NCBI GenBank assembly: GCA_027924585.1
Contig: BSBM01000124.1
Span: 13,903,055 to 13,967,054 of the forward strand
Direction of reading: 5' to 3'
Length of the DNA stretch: 64,000 nucleotides
Source of the DNA: Larix kaempferi
Taxonomy: Eukaryota > Streptophyta > Pinopsida > Pinales > Pinaceae
The notes under the pieces are model-generated. The model made no database searches. It was not told where the DNA came from and was given only the letters and a program-made list of their open reading frames with translations. Of the stretch, positions 46,626 through 58,860 are shown piece by piece. Numbering within the stretch: the stretch's first letter is position 1; the number at the start of each line of letters is the position of its first letter. The translations under genes and the position numbers were made by a program.

Positions 46626-47819
46626 CTAAGTTATGATATCTTCACTCAATGGTGGAATTTGCTCAATAGAATATGTGTTCGAAACAAGTGGAAAAATACT
46701 TCCATTTTCAATGAAATCATTGAAGTTGTCAAGCAAGGGGAAGGGAGAGACAAAAATCTCCAGCATTGATACATTATAAATACTTATTGGGATACAGAGG
46801 TAACTTGTCAGATGATATAATAGGAAGGGAAGTTGAGCATTCTTTCCAAAAAGAACTACCCCATTCACTGTTTGTAATGGAAGATAGCCAAAGCATTTGC
46901 TATTTATATCCATATAAATGTGACACAACAAATTCCATCTGAATCCCCAATCGTCCTCAAAATTGTCCTCTGTCCATTGAGAACATGGTTGACCGAATTG
47001 AAAATTTTCTACTTCTTGAATAGTCCAAACTGATGTTGAACCATTAAAGAGAATGCAGATAAGTTGATTGTTGTATGTTGCAAGTGACATACATTGTATG
47101 TCAGTGATCGGAACAAATGAAAAACCCCAATCATTTTGAAATACATCCAACCAATAGATAGTGTATCCATATTTAGGGTACTCTTCATATTCAGTGTCTA
47201 TATACAACTAATAGAATTTATTTTCGTAGAGCACTGCATGCTTAGGCGGTGTAACGCCACCGTAAGGAATATTGGTCCTCCTCCAGCAAGTGTCAAGGCT
47301 GCTACATATGTAAAACTTAGATGGAACTCTGTGAGAAATATGTTTTAGAACAATCCATTCATATTTTTGAGAACCTATTTTTTCCACCAAGGTGAAGAAA
47401 CCTCCATCGCCAACCCATATAGATCCTAGTTTCATAAATTCCCTTGTAAATGGATTGACAACAAAATATGTTTTTGAAAATGAGCATCGAGACGGTGAAG
47501 AAAACAAAATCATGGATCCAACTATGCACTCAATTTCGTATCTTGATCTTATAAATGGAAGAATAATACGATATATGCAACCTTTTACACTTAGGTAGGC
47601 AACATTGAACGGATTTTCTCCATAGTTGAATACAGGAACCATAAATCCAAATTTATTCTCTGAGAACCGATTGCATGCCGATAGAAAAGAAGGGTTCCGG
47701 AGAAGAAAATCCCAATGCTTAGAAACAAGTCTAAACCGAACCAAGATGGAGAAAGGAATCTATTGCAATACCATCTCTATTATTTCAGAGGGAAGCTTAG
47801 ACCATATAAATGGATCCAT
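46626..47819 (-). pseudogene. F-box protein with kelch-like C-terminus, two nonsense codons
   Basis: Starts MDPFIWSKLPSEIIEMVLQ; the F-box LPSEIIEMVLQ-x-IPFSILVRFRLVSKHW is interrupted by TAG at 47762-47760. The rest reads without further shifts: NPFTREFMKLGSIWVGDGGF, YEWIVLKHISHRVPSKFYI, a second TAG at 47210-47208, then LDVFQNDWGFSFVPITDIQC, LICILFNGSTSVWTIQEVEN and WNLLCHIYMDINSKCFGYLP. F-box proteins bind SKP1 through the F-box and present substrates to an SCF ubiquitin ligase; the C-terminal propeller-like part would bind the target. About 397 codons, no intron. Its sibling lies 280 bases upstream in the same orientation. Confidence 0.8.
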
Positions 47820-48101
47820 ATCGAAGAACGGAACTGCCTACCAAAAAAAAAACAGAAATCATCAATGGAAACAATAAATATATTAAATGTTGTAATGTCA
47901 ATATGTTCATGTAAATATATTGCAATTTAAATATGAAAATTTGTAATACATATTAAATGTTATAATGTCAACGGATCTTATCATTTACAAAAAATTAAAT
48001 TAATAAAAACTCTGCAACCATATATTTACTTACAGACAAAAATATGCTCCCATTAATAAGTATTGAATAAGTAAAGAACAGTCACATAAATCAAACTTAG
48101 A

Positions 48102-49283
48102 TCAACCGCGAAGGGGAATGTCATATGCAGAGTCAATGACTGGGATCAGCGAGAAAAAATTCCCATCAAGAATGAAGTCACTACAGGTATGGTCTTTGGG
48201 CATGGAAATATGATTTTTTTTCAGACATTGTCAAGTCATCAACTCCAACAAGTGTTGTCATTTGACTTGTCAAATCATAATACAACAAAGGTATCTGGGC
48301 AAAGTTGCACATAAGTACAATGTTCCCAATTGTACGGAATGGAAGATATCCATTGCACTTCTTATTTATATCTGTAGTGAGGTCTTTGAGGAGTGTCTAG
48401 CTCATTCCACAGCCATCTCCCAATATTCATTCGACCGTGTAGGACGCCGCACACCATGTTCAAAATCGGGCATTATATCACCAGACCACACAAGAGTGAA
48501 ACGATGATGTACAATCAACAATAATCGATTTTGATGAAGTGCAAGACACATAGATCCCTTACCAAATTCACGATGGACAAAATGGATAACCCACTTATTT
48601 TTCTCTATATCAAGGGAATATAGCTTGTTTTTTATTCTTGGGCTTCCATCAGATATAAACATCTCAACATGAAACCAATATATTTTTCCCTTATAAAAGA
48701 TGCCATCCCTAGGAGGTATGGGCTTTGCATTACATAAGTCTATATCTTTCCAGGTTTTGTTAATACTGCTGCACATACTATATTTTGACCCCTGTCTCTC
48801 AAAAGCATGTTTTATGTGTATCCAATCATATTTTGCTTCACCAATGTTTCTGAAGATGGTGAAGAATCCCCAATCGCCAATTTCAATAGAGCCTATAAAG
48901 GTGTATACTTTGGTGAAAGGGTTCAATACAAAATATTGTTTACAAACATGATTTGGATCAGGGATAGATAATAGAAGAAGGCAACCACATCAACATTCAA
49001 GGGTATATAATGTGCTTGGGAATGGGATACAAAGACATGATATTACACCTTTGTTATTAATGTATGGACACATAGATTCAGCTCGATATAGATTGCATTC
49101 CTCAATGAAGAAACCAATCTCTTCCCTATGTTTCATGTGCCATCTCCCAACAAGATTGTTGCATATATTTTCATTCCACATCTTAGATATTGATTTGAAG
49201 CGAAATAATGTAGACAGTGGAAGCCATAAAAATATCATTTGAAGTATCTCAACTGGTAGAAAGCTCCACGTAGAAGGATCCAT
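48102..49283 (-). pseudogene. F-box protein paralogue, one nonsense codon and one frameshift
   Basis: The start at 49283 is chosen because MDPSTWSFLPVEILQMIFLW aligns with the sibling's MDPFIWSKLPSEIIEM. The F-box continues LPLSTLFRFKSISKMWNENI. A TGA at about 48989-48987 interrupts it. The frame then gives LNPFTKVYTFIGSIEIGDWG, YDWIHIKHAFERQGSKYSMC and KNKWVIHFVHREFGKGSMCL. A shift near 48400 moves to DINKKCNGYLPFRTIGN, IVLMCNFAQIPLLYYDLTSQ and a natural stop at 48104-48102. Same length and layout as the downstream copy, so the pair arose by tandem duplication before both decayed. Confidence 0.8.
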
Positions 49284-49436
49284 TGCAGTATCCATTGTAC
49301 TACAGATTAGGAAAAACCAACAAATACAAAAAAAGTCAATAATAGCCATATATTTAATATTTCGAAGCAGTAATTGTATATAAAAAAATACAGAAAAAAT
49401 GTATTTATAAAAGAAATTTGTATGAATGTTTATGTC

Positions 49437-49800
49437 CTAATGTTGATAATGTTTACGGATTTTCGTAATGTTTATTATTTAATGGTTATCCTAATGTTGA
49501 TAATGTTTACCGATTATCGTAATGTTTATTATTTAATGGTTATCCTAATGTTGATAATGTTCACCGATTATTGTAATGTTTATTATTTAATGGTTATCCT
49601 AATGTTTATTATTTAATGGTTACCCAAATGTTTATTATTTAATGATTATCGTAATATTTATTATTTAATGGTTATCCTAATGTCGATAATGTTTACTGAT
49701 TATCGTAATGTTTATTATTTAATGGTTATCCTAATGTTGATAATGTTTACCGATTATTGTAATGTGTATTATTTAATGGTTATCCTAATGTTTATTACTC
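49437..49800 (+). repeat. Tandem array, 54-bp unit, about 6 copies
   Basis: Unit TAATGTTGATAATGTTTACC followed by GATTATCGTAATGTTTATT and ATTTAATGGTTATCC; starts at about 49442, 49496 and 49550, then shortened copies. The plus frame gives an 18-residue repeat MLIMFTDYRNVYYLMVIL and is a by-product. Confidence 0.9.
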
Positions 49801-51290
49801 AATGTATTTTTCCTAATGTTAAACTTTATATATGTTTACAATGCACTTATGTATTTTATAAAAAGTTACATAGATGTTAACCTAATGTTTAACCTAATCT
49901 TAAACCTAATATAAAAATATGTTAAATTATCATATATATGGTTTAGGATATTGAAGCTTAATATGTAAACCTAATATTGAAATTTAATATGTAAACCTAA
50001 TATTTAAACCTAAACTTTATTAATACTAACATATAAGTTTAATGTTTAATATTAATGTTAATGTCTATCTATTAATGTGTATCTAGCAAGTTGTATATAT
50101 TAAGCCATATGCATTGTTACTGTATATAATATTAATGTGTATATATAAATCCATATTAATGCATACAAATGTGTATCTATTAATAGACAATAGGTTTAAA
50201 TATATTAGGTTTATTAGGTTTAAATATTAGGTTTATTAGTTTTAATAATGTATAAATCTTTAAATATTAGGTTTAAAAATGTATAAATGTTTATGTCATA
50301 ATGTTTATAATGTTCAATGTATTATTGTTTATAATGTAAAAGTTTATCATGAAATGTATTATTGTTTATTACTTAATAAAATGTATTATTGTTTAAGGTA
50401 TTAATGTTTAGTACTAATTTGAGTTTCAGGTATTAGTATTTAATATCAATGTTTATTATTAATGTTCAACCCAATGTTTAGTATTATTAATCAACGTAAT
50501 GTTCAATATTAGTATTTAGTATTAATGTTCAACCTAATGTTTAGTATTAATGTAAGGCACTATTGTTTAAATGTAAATATTAATATTGTACTATTGTTTA
50601 AATGTAAATATTAATATTGATATTGTACATAAGCCTAATGTAAATATTAATAGTGACCAAATAGAACCTAATATTAATATTAACTTTATGTTTAATATTA
50701 ATCTTAAGTTAATATTAGGTTTAATAGGTTTAAATATAAGGTTTAATAATGTATAAATGTTTATGTCATATTGTTTGTTTATAATGCAAAAGTTTATAAT
50801 TAAATGTGTTATTGTCTATTATTTAATATTAATTTAATGTTTTAATGTTTATAATTTAAGGTAGTAATGTTTAGTACTAATTTGAGTTTGAGGTATTAGT
50901 GTTTAGTATAAATATTTATTATTAATGTTCAACCTAATTTTTAGTATTAATGTTCAATCTAAATGTTTAAATGTAAATATTAATATTGTACCATTATTTA
51001 AATGTAAATATTAATATTAATATTAATGATAATCTTAATATTAACCAAATATAACTTAATATTAATATTAATATTAATGATAATATTAATATTAATGATA
51101 ATCTTAACTTGTCTAAATCTAATGTTTAAACAATGTATAAAACTATAAAGCCAATCGATATTAATATTAATATTAATGTAAGGTACCATTGTTTAAATGT
51201 AAATATTAATATTAATATTAATATTGTACATCAACCTAATCTCAATATTAATATTAACCAAACATAACCTAATATGAATATTATCTTGAA
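49800..51290. repeat. AATATTAAT / TAATGTTTA low-complexity DNA
   Basis: Almost wholly built of TTTAATATTAATGTT, CCTAATGTTTA and AATATTAATATTAA words. No gene seen. Confidence 0.85.
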
Positions 51291-52500
51291 ACAAAAGCTC
51301 TTCTTGAAGAGTAATCTACCCAATCCGCCCAATGTCCCTGCCCAATATATATATAACTCAGTAAAATTGTTTATGGGAAACTTAAACCTAATCTACATTT
51401 TCATTTTGAGAATGTTCTAGAGGCATAGAAATAGACTTATTAAGAATCATAATTCTAAACATCAAAAGCAATCAATATGGCAATGTATAAAACTATTCAA
51501 AAAATCTTGATATGAACATTACCTTGAAATAAAAGCTCTTCTTGAAGAGTAATCTACCGAATATGCCCAAAGCTCTTCTTGAAATAAAATCTTTTCTTGA
51601 AGAGTAATGTACCCAATCTCCAATCGGGCAATATCCCAAATCTGCCAACATATATAGAATTGGGTTAAATTGTTTTGTGGAAACTTAAAGTAATTACAAT
51701 TCTTTACATATATGTGTTTCAAGGAGGTAAATGCTATCACCTAATGCAAACCTAACGCTAATCTACCCAATCTGCCCAATGTCCCTGCCCAATATATATA
51801 TAATTCAATTAAATTGTTTAGTGGAAACTTAAACCTAATCTACATTTTGTTTTTGAGAATGTTCTAGAGGCATAGAAATAGAGTTATTTAGAATCATAAT
51901 TATAAACATCAAAAGCAATCAATATGGAAATGTATAAAACTATTCAAAAAATCTTGATATGAACACAACCTTGAAATAAAAGCTCTTATTGAAGAGTAAT
52001 CTACCCAATCTTCCTAAAGCTCTTCTTGAAGAGCAATGTACCCAATCTCCCTGTATGGCCAATCTATCAATATCCAGAATCTTCCAACATATATATAATT
52101 GGGTTAAGTTGTTTAGTGGAAACTTAAACCTAATCTACATTTTGTTTTTGAGAATGTTCTAGAGGCATAGAAATAGAGTTATTTAGAATCATAATTATAA
52201 ACATCAAAAGCAATCAATATGGCAATGTATAAAACTACTCAAAAAATCTTGATATAAACACAACCTTTAAATAAAAGCTCTTCTTGAAGAGTAATCTACC
52301 CAATCTTCCGAAAGCTCTTCTTGAAGAGCAATGTACCCAATCTCCCTGTATGGCCAATCTATCAATATCCAGAATCTGCCAACATATATATAATTGGGTT
52401 AAGTTGTTTAGTGGAAACTTAAACCTAATCTACATTTTTTTTCCCGAGAATGTTCTATAGGCATACAAATAGAGTTATCAAGAATCACAATTCTTTACAT
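51290..52500 (+). repeat. About 295-bp tandem repeat, three to four copies
   Basis: AATGTTCTA(G/T)AGGCATA recurs near 51411, 51858, 52153 and 52449, spacings 447, 295 and 296. The first interval carries an extra block. Each unit includes AAAGCTCTTCTTGAAGAG, in which CTCTTC and GAAGAG are self-complementary, followed by TAATCTACCCAATC. Confidence 0.85.
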
Positions 52501-54870
52501 GTATTGTCTCAAAGAGTAAATGCTTTGTTTGACCAAATTTATCTTGACTGCGGGGATAGAACCTTCTTCAATCTGCTATGTTGAATAGTAGCACCATCTA
52601 CGTGTATGTCATAGAAATAGCATACATAATTAGGAAAACTCAAAAATATTTGTAAGTGTCTTCAAAGTATGTAATCTACCAAAAAGTATTTAAATTTTAT
52701 TTTTTTTTGCAAAAGAATCATATTTACATAGCAAAAATAATGATACATCTAATCCAAACTCATGGAAACCAATTCAAGTTTGAAAGCATGCATTTACATA
52801 AATACAATTTTGCAAATTAAAAATGTCCAGTTTGGGAAGATAGATGCTAGACCCCTTATCGGTCAAGAATGCAACAATTATTTGTTGATATATCTCCTAA
52901 AAAATATGTAATATATGAAATTTTATTAAACTTTTAAAAACATATTTAAATATGAGTTGATCATGCCAAATACTCCTCCCTAAAGACCTAAAAAATGATT
53001 CCTTTGGAAGCTCTTTCTATGTATTCTCTTCCTATTTGATTTCAAAATTAAAATATGAGCTATCTAATTATGTAGCAAATGCCCCTTTTAGATAGATAAT
53101 CTAGTTGTAGTTTTTACAATGAAATTCTTCAATTTTGAAAATCCTAAAACTGTAAATAGGTTTTTAAATTTTCATTTTTATTAAAGCAATTCTATATTAC
53201 ATTATTAAATTTATTAGATTTATCCTTGGATTTTTATTATATTAAATTTATTAGATTTATCCTTGGATTTGTATAATATCATGATTATAAATATAAAATG
53301 ATTTTTAATATTCATGTTTATTACTATCTTTTATTAATTCCAAAAAGCTAAAAATATTATTTTTGAACTTTTATTTTGATTACAATAACTCCATTACATT
53401 TTCAGCAAACTTATAACAATACATAAACAATTCTTCTCCCATTTATTTTATAACAATACATAAACCATTCTACAAAAAAGTCAACGAAAATATAAAATGC
53501 GGATTTAAAGCTTTCAAATCAAACATACCAATTACTTCTGTTATTCCTAAAGATTTCAAATCAAACATACCAATTACTTCTGTTATTCCTAATTAGCATA
53601 GATCCATCCTAGTTGAAAGATCATGGTTTCAGTTTTAAGTTTTTATTTTATAAATGAAAATCCATTTTTTTAAGTACTTTTCATAATTTTTTATTTTATC
53701 AGCCAACATCGATTTTTTTAAATACTTTTCATAATTTTTTATTTTATGTGTTTACATTAATTTTTTAATTATTTTGTTGGGTAGGAACTTTATAGCATAA
53801 CTCCTCTCATGCAATAACTAAAAAATACTAATTTATTTGGAGTTATCTTTATCTATTCTGTTTAACTAAACTGTAAATAGACCATATGAACATCTCGGAG
53901 TTATCTTTATCTATTCTAGTTAACATTTCATTTCAAAACTAAAATGTAACACCCAAAAGAAAGCTATTTATTTGGGATTTATCTTTATCTATTCTGTTTG
54001 ACATTCCATTTCAAAACTAAACTGTAAATATACAATATGACTAATAGGGAGTTAGCTTTATCTTTTCAGTTTGCTGGTTCCATTTGAAAACTAAACTGTA
54101 ATTACACAGTATGAACAGTCAATTTATGGAGCAAATGAAATTCTTTAATTCTAAAATTATTACACTGTAAATGGATCTTTAGAATTCCATTTTCATTAAA
54201 ATAACTCAATGTTACAATTTTAAAATTAAAACTTGTAATACATTAGTACATAAACAATTCTAAAAATATGAACCAAAATATATCTAATCTGTTTGCTATC
54301 CGAATAGCTTATTCTGCCGCTGTGGACCTAAACATGAGGTATATTTCTACGACGATAAGGTTCGTCAGAGTATAAATAAGAATTTTGTACAGGAAATGTT
54401 CTGGAAATTCTCACAACATATATTATATTTATCATTTAAATGTTGTTTAAATATTAAACTTATCGATACAATCATATTAAAATACCATAGCAAGATACAG
54501 ATAAGTCGACTTCCAGAAATTCTATATATGAAACAGTACGAATTAAAAGACATATATCGAACTCTGTAACCGTGAAACGGTCACATGATCGGAAGGTTAA
54601 GTCGACTCTCAATTTCTTATAAAAGTAATGTGAATAGCCAATTTCTTAAATCGATCTCTATAATCTCAATCAAGGATTGATCCGAGTATAAGCATTCAAC
54701 ACTGGAAAACAGTCTTGGGCTTCGAACTCTCTCCAGGTGATTAGAGCACTAAAATGGTAAATACAGTGTCGGTCTGGGCAAAAATGAACATTGGAAGATG
54801 AGTGCGAAGCTGATTAGGGATACACATTTCACCTTGTATACATTAGAAGTTTGACAGTTATCAGAGGTAG
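52500..54870. other. AT-rich gene-poor DNA
   Basis: No gene recognised. A 42-bp tandem duplication (TTTCAAATCAAACATACCAA...) lies at 53512-53594, and GGAGTTATCTTTATCTATTC recurs three to four times at 53835-54060. The last 250 bases become less AT-rich and may hold the promoter of the gene at 55018. Confidence 0.6.
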
Positions 54871-55017
54871 GGTTTGGATTCGTCAGGATGTATTCGCATC
54901 TTGGTAAATATATTCGAAAAATTGAATTTAAGTTGCAAGCAACGGTTAGATCAATTCACAACAAACCTATTTGGAAAATTGATCTTAGGTTGCCTGCAAA
55001 TAGATAGCAGGGATGAT

Positions 55018-55601
55018 ATGGCTTCAGCTGAACCTTTGGCCATGGCAAGAGCAGACTGTGCCATCGTTCAGATTCCCTTCATTGACGAACCTTGGATTCG
55101 GAAGCTTGAGAAAATATTTGAAAGAATTTGGCCGTTCGGAAGGAAGAAAAAAGTGGGCGATTACGAGAGAAAGAGCAAAAAACGGAGAATAATCAGAGCA
55201 ATGGGACGGAGGAGTAGATTAAAAGTTATCATGGAAGATCAGAAAATTGTTAAATCGAACACAAACAAAGGTAAGAATAAAATCAAATTTGTTCTATAGC
55301 GCTTGTGAAAAAATCAGAACCCTGCAAAGATTATTATATGCTTTTTACAAAATTTAACTGTTTTTCTGCAAGCATTATTGATATACGGATTTGAAGAGAG
55401 TTAACAACTCGTTTTCTTCAATGTTATTGAACATGTTTTGTTATTTTTATGTAAGCAGCTACTCTATCGAAGAGATTCTACCGGGAAATACATAGATCCA
55501 GTTTCCTGGATGTCAACCCCAGGATCCAATCACCTGTAGGTCAATGCAGGCTACGCCAACGACGGCAATACCCAGGATCTATGTCATTCGCCCGGATCTA
55601 A
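55018..55601 (+). CDS. Two-exon gene for a small basic protein of unknown function
   Basis: Exon 1 (55018-55270) starts MASAEPLAMARADCAIVQIP, then FIDEPWIRKLEKIFERIWPF and a very basic part, KKSKKRRIIRAMGRRSRLK-like, that could be a nuclear targeting signal. It ends AACAAAG|GTAAGA, a near-ideal donor. The 188-base intron ends in a T-rich stretch and GTAAGCAG. Exon 2 (55459-55601) keeps the frame (ATLSKRFYREIHRSSFLDVN, RIQSPVGQCRLRQRRQYPG) and ends at TAA. The product would be about 131 residues with no domain I know. GC content is above the surroundings. The frame is open upstream to 54874 but without another ATG. It could be a real gene or an expressed fragment. Confidence 0.5.
55271..55458 (+). 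other. Predicted intron, GT-AG
   Basis: GTAAGAATAA at the donor and TTATTTTTATGTAAGCAG at the acceptor; length 188, phase 1 (G|CT). Confidence 0.5.
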
Positions 55602-55972
55602 TCTCCAGGATGTTTATGCCCATTATCCCAATTTTCTCATCATTAGATTATCCCAAAAAAAAACCTTGTAACTAAGATGATAAAAACAAAATCGATCATC
55701 TGAATAATGTTAGTTGCAATGCAGGAAATTCTAACCACACAGGTCTGTGATTACAAAAAGCAATGGTCTCTCGGTCCGATCGGTACCTGTTTTTGCTTGT
55801 TTTTGCAGGTGGTTGTTGCTTGTTTTTGCATGCTCGGTCCGATCGTTGTTGTTTAAGATGCACGCTGGCTCTGCACGCTCGCTCTTCTGCACGATCCTCT
55901 AGGGTGGATTTTGCGGTGCTGCAGGAAATATAATAGCACACTATTTCCATTTGAGCATTCCATTTGAGCGTT

Positions 55973-56080
55973 ATGGTGTCGAGCGGGGGTATAGCGCGGA
56001 GTGGAGGTGAGCAGTTTAATTCCAACATGGTGTCGAGCGGGGGTACAGCGCGGAGTGGAGGTGAGCGGTTTAATTCCAAC
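55973..56080 (+). repeat. 54-bp tandem duplication, GC-rich
   Basis: ATGGTGTCGAGCGGGGGTA, CAGCGCGGAGTGGAGGTGAG and GGTTTAATTCCAAC occur twice with two differences. The long minus-strand frame over it (56136-55696) simply repeats LNRSPPLRAVPPLDTM and is not supported as a gene. Bases 56085-56350 hold nothing I recognise. Confidence 0.9.
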
Positions 56081-56351
56081 AGTGGGAAGTGGCAGGCATA
56101 CAACACGTACATGAGTGAGTGTGGCGGAGTGGGCACTTGGCATTTCTAAATAATTTATTTTAAACAATATGTGTCGTTTGAATTTAAAGCTGCCCGTGAG
56201 TTAACACAACAAATCTAAGTGCTTCATCAATGCACCAGATGAAGCATATTCTTCTATCATTAAAATCCAACCATTGAATATTAAAAATGCAATAAATCAC
56301 CCACCCTAGACCCACCCCTAAAAGTTGAAAGAATACACCTATCAGTGTAAG

Positions 56352-58860
56352 GACATGACCAAGGTTAAGAGGTTGTTGGCATGGCAAATGGACATGGTAC
56401 AATGGCAAGATGTTGGAAAAGACAATGGACAAGTTTGATGACATTGACTAGTACGATGGTGACATGGCTTGATAATATGGACGATGTGTTGATGACAAAG
56501 CATCGATGACATACTGACAAGTAGAAAGCATGGAGGACTTAAAGACAAGCATGCATGATAAGCCAACATTGATGACAAGGCACATTTGTGGGCATTGGAG
56601 CCATTGGAACACCTAATGGGCCAAATGACCGATTCTGTGGTCATTTGTGGCTTAATGACGTCATGAAGCCTGCACAAATTTTGAAGAAGCCTTCAAACAT
56701 GCTCATGACTTTAATGAAGTCTTTGTCTTGGTGAAATTGGGCTCTTGAACATTTGGTGGTGTTTGTGGTCTTGCAACCTTTACATGCTACATATTGTGGT
56801 CATGATGTTGTTTAAGCCCACAAGATTTGAAGAATCCCATGAACATGATAAGCCCTAACTCATTATGGTAAATCCATTATACCTTTAAAGAACTTGAATG
56901 ATGACATGGCATATTGTAGCTTGGTGCACGTGATTGATTTTGATGGTCCATGGATCCCTTCTTTAAACCCTTGAAATTTGGTGTGGAAGCCCAAACTTGT
57001 GACAATGTGGGCATGCATATGAAATTAAAAATAAACAAATAAAGAATAAATGGAAGCAAGGTCGGCTCCAAATCACAATGAACAACCATTACATCATCGT
57101 TTGTATCAATCAAGAACATTCAATTTTAAATACATTTTCATATGAGGATAATCCACCCATTTTACAAACATAGGATCATGAACATCGTATTTTCCTTCAT
57201 CAAAACAACATTATCAAGGAATATCATTAAACTAGTTAGGTATTTCATTTTCCATGGTTTATGTATGATTACTTTTGCATTATGACGAGTGGAAAATGGA
57301 TGCACACATGAGGATGCACAAGATGAGTAATCCAATAACATGAGGATGCACACACACATAGGATGATGGTTGTAGGTGTTGATTGTATCAAGATGAATAA
57401 TCCAAAGATGAACCCTTGAAGTTCACAAAAAACACAATTTTGGTTTAGATATCAAATTAGCATGCATCTACTAAGTTCATTGAACTGTTGAAAGATATTA
57501 TTAGTTTTTTCTATTAAGATAATGTTTTCATAACACAATGGTGAGATGTTACTTGATCAATGCAATAAATGTAAGAGAATAAATATTGCTTAAAATGTAA
57601 TTATATAAATTTCAATAGCATAATTTATCAATTTGTGGAAGAGATAAATCATAACTCGCACAAGTGGAAACTCAAGAGAAAATATGGAATATATTGTATC
57701 ATGCATTGATAGTTGAATGTTTGTAATACAAAATATGGCAAAGTAGCCGGCTCTCAAATGGTCTGTCAATGTACATGTATCCCTAAGTACAACAATGTGT
57801 ACATGTACATGTCAAAATACATATAAACAAGACTATGCAACATCAAAAATCATTCTTCCGCTTGTTTTTCCCCAACTTTCCTATATCGACCCTCTCTCTG
57901 GGATCGCTTTGCATCTCAGAAGTTTGCAAAAAAAATCATTATTTTTATCAAATAATTACACTAGTACCCTACCATTAACAAACTTAAAAAATTAACTTAT
58001 GGCCAAACTATTTATGACAAACACTCACCAAATCCTCGTGGGGTATAGATGTGAGCGATGTGCTCATGGAAGGCCTCTCTATAGTTGTGCACTACAAATA
58101 AAATATCATATCTCAATTAATTCAGCAATTCAACATTGATCAACATGTTTGGGTAAATTGAATAAAAAAACTTGGTCATTAATGAACATCTCACCACAAG
58201 AGGAGACCCGGTCAGAACCATGGATTGAGCAGAGGGGTCGGGCAATTCTGCCGCTAATGGCTACAATCACTAAATGGGGAAATACTTAGACATACATGAA
58301 TAAACAATATAGTAACATGGTTAAATACTATGCATTGTGATTGTTGAAATACTTACCTCTGTATGACTTGTGCCTATTGCAGATGTGGCACTAACTGCAA
58401 CATCAATGACCCTTGTTAGGTGAGGGGTAGATGGATCTCTCATGTGTTTTCTATAGAGGACATCCACACCCTTTCTAGGAGTGGAGCCTCTATTATACAC
58501 TTATGCCTTTTGCACATTTGGGACTACGAGGAGATCCAACTATTGACAGTCTATGAAGTATAGAGGCTGGTGGCTACAATCACCAATACTAACGTAGTTA
58601 GAAATGCATTGGTCAATGAAATATCATGTATTAACAAAATGACAATGGTGAAATACATACCGATCTACTGTATACAACAATCAACTCTAAGAAATGTTTT
58701 GCCACTTGTAGATCCGCTATGGGTTGTGCAGCACTTGTCTCCCCACTTGGGGGGACATCACTAGATGGAATCATTTCCCTCTGATGGGGATCTACAACTT
58801 GCAATTTAGAAAATTGTAAATATTAGATTGTGTAGCATAAATTCAGTAGCATGTGATAAC
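56352..58860. repeat. 2.5-kb dispersed segment, copy 2
   Basis: Full-length match to 30181-32686 in the same orientation, offset about 26171-26174, so there are only a few small indels. The left edge is sharp (GGACATGACCAAGG after unrelated sequence). On the right, copy 2 runs on into the rest of its minus-strand gene, so copy 2 is the more complete one. Confidence 0.9.

Noticed and set aside
49374-49616. MLIMFTDYRNVYYLMVI-repeat frame
   Set aside because: By-product of a 54-bp AT-rich tandem unit.
55696-56136. 146-codon minus frame
   Set aside because: Its length depends on a 54-bp GC-rich duplication; no domain, and it reads antisense into simple TTTTTGC repeats.
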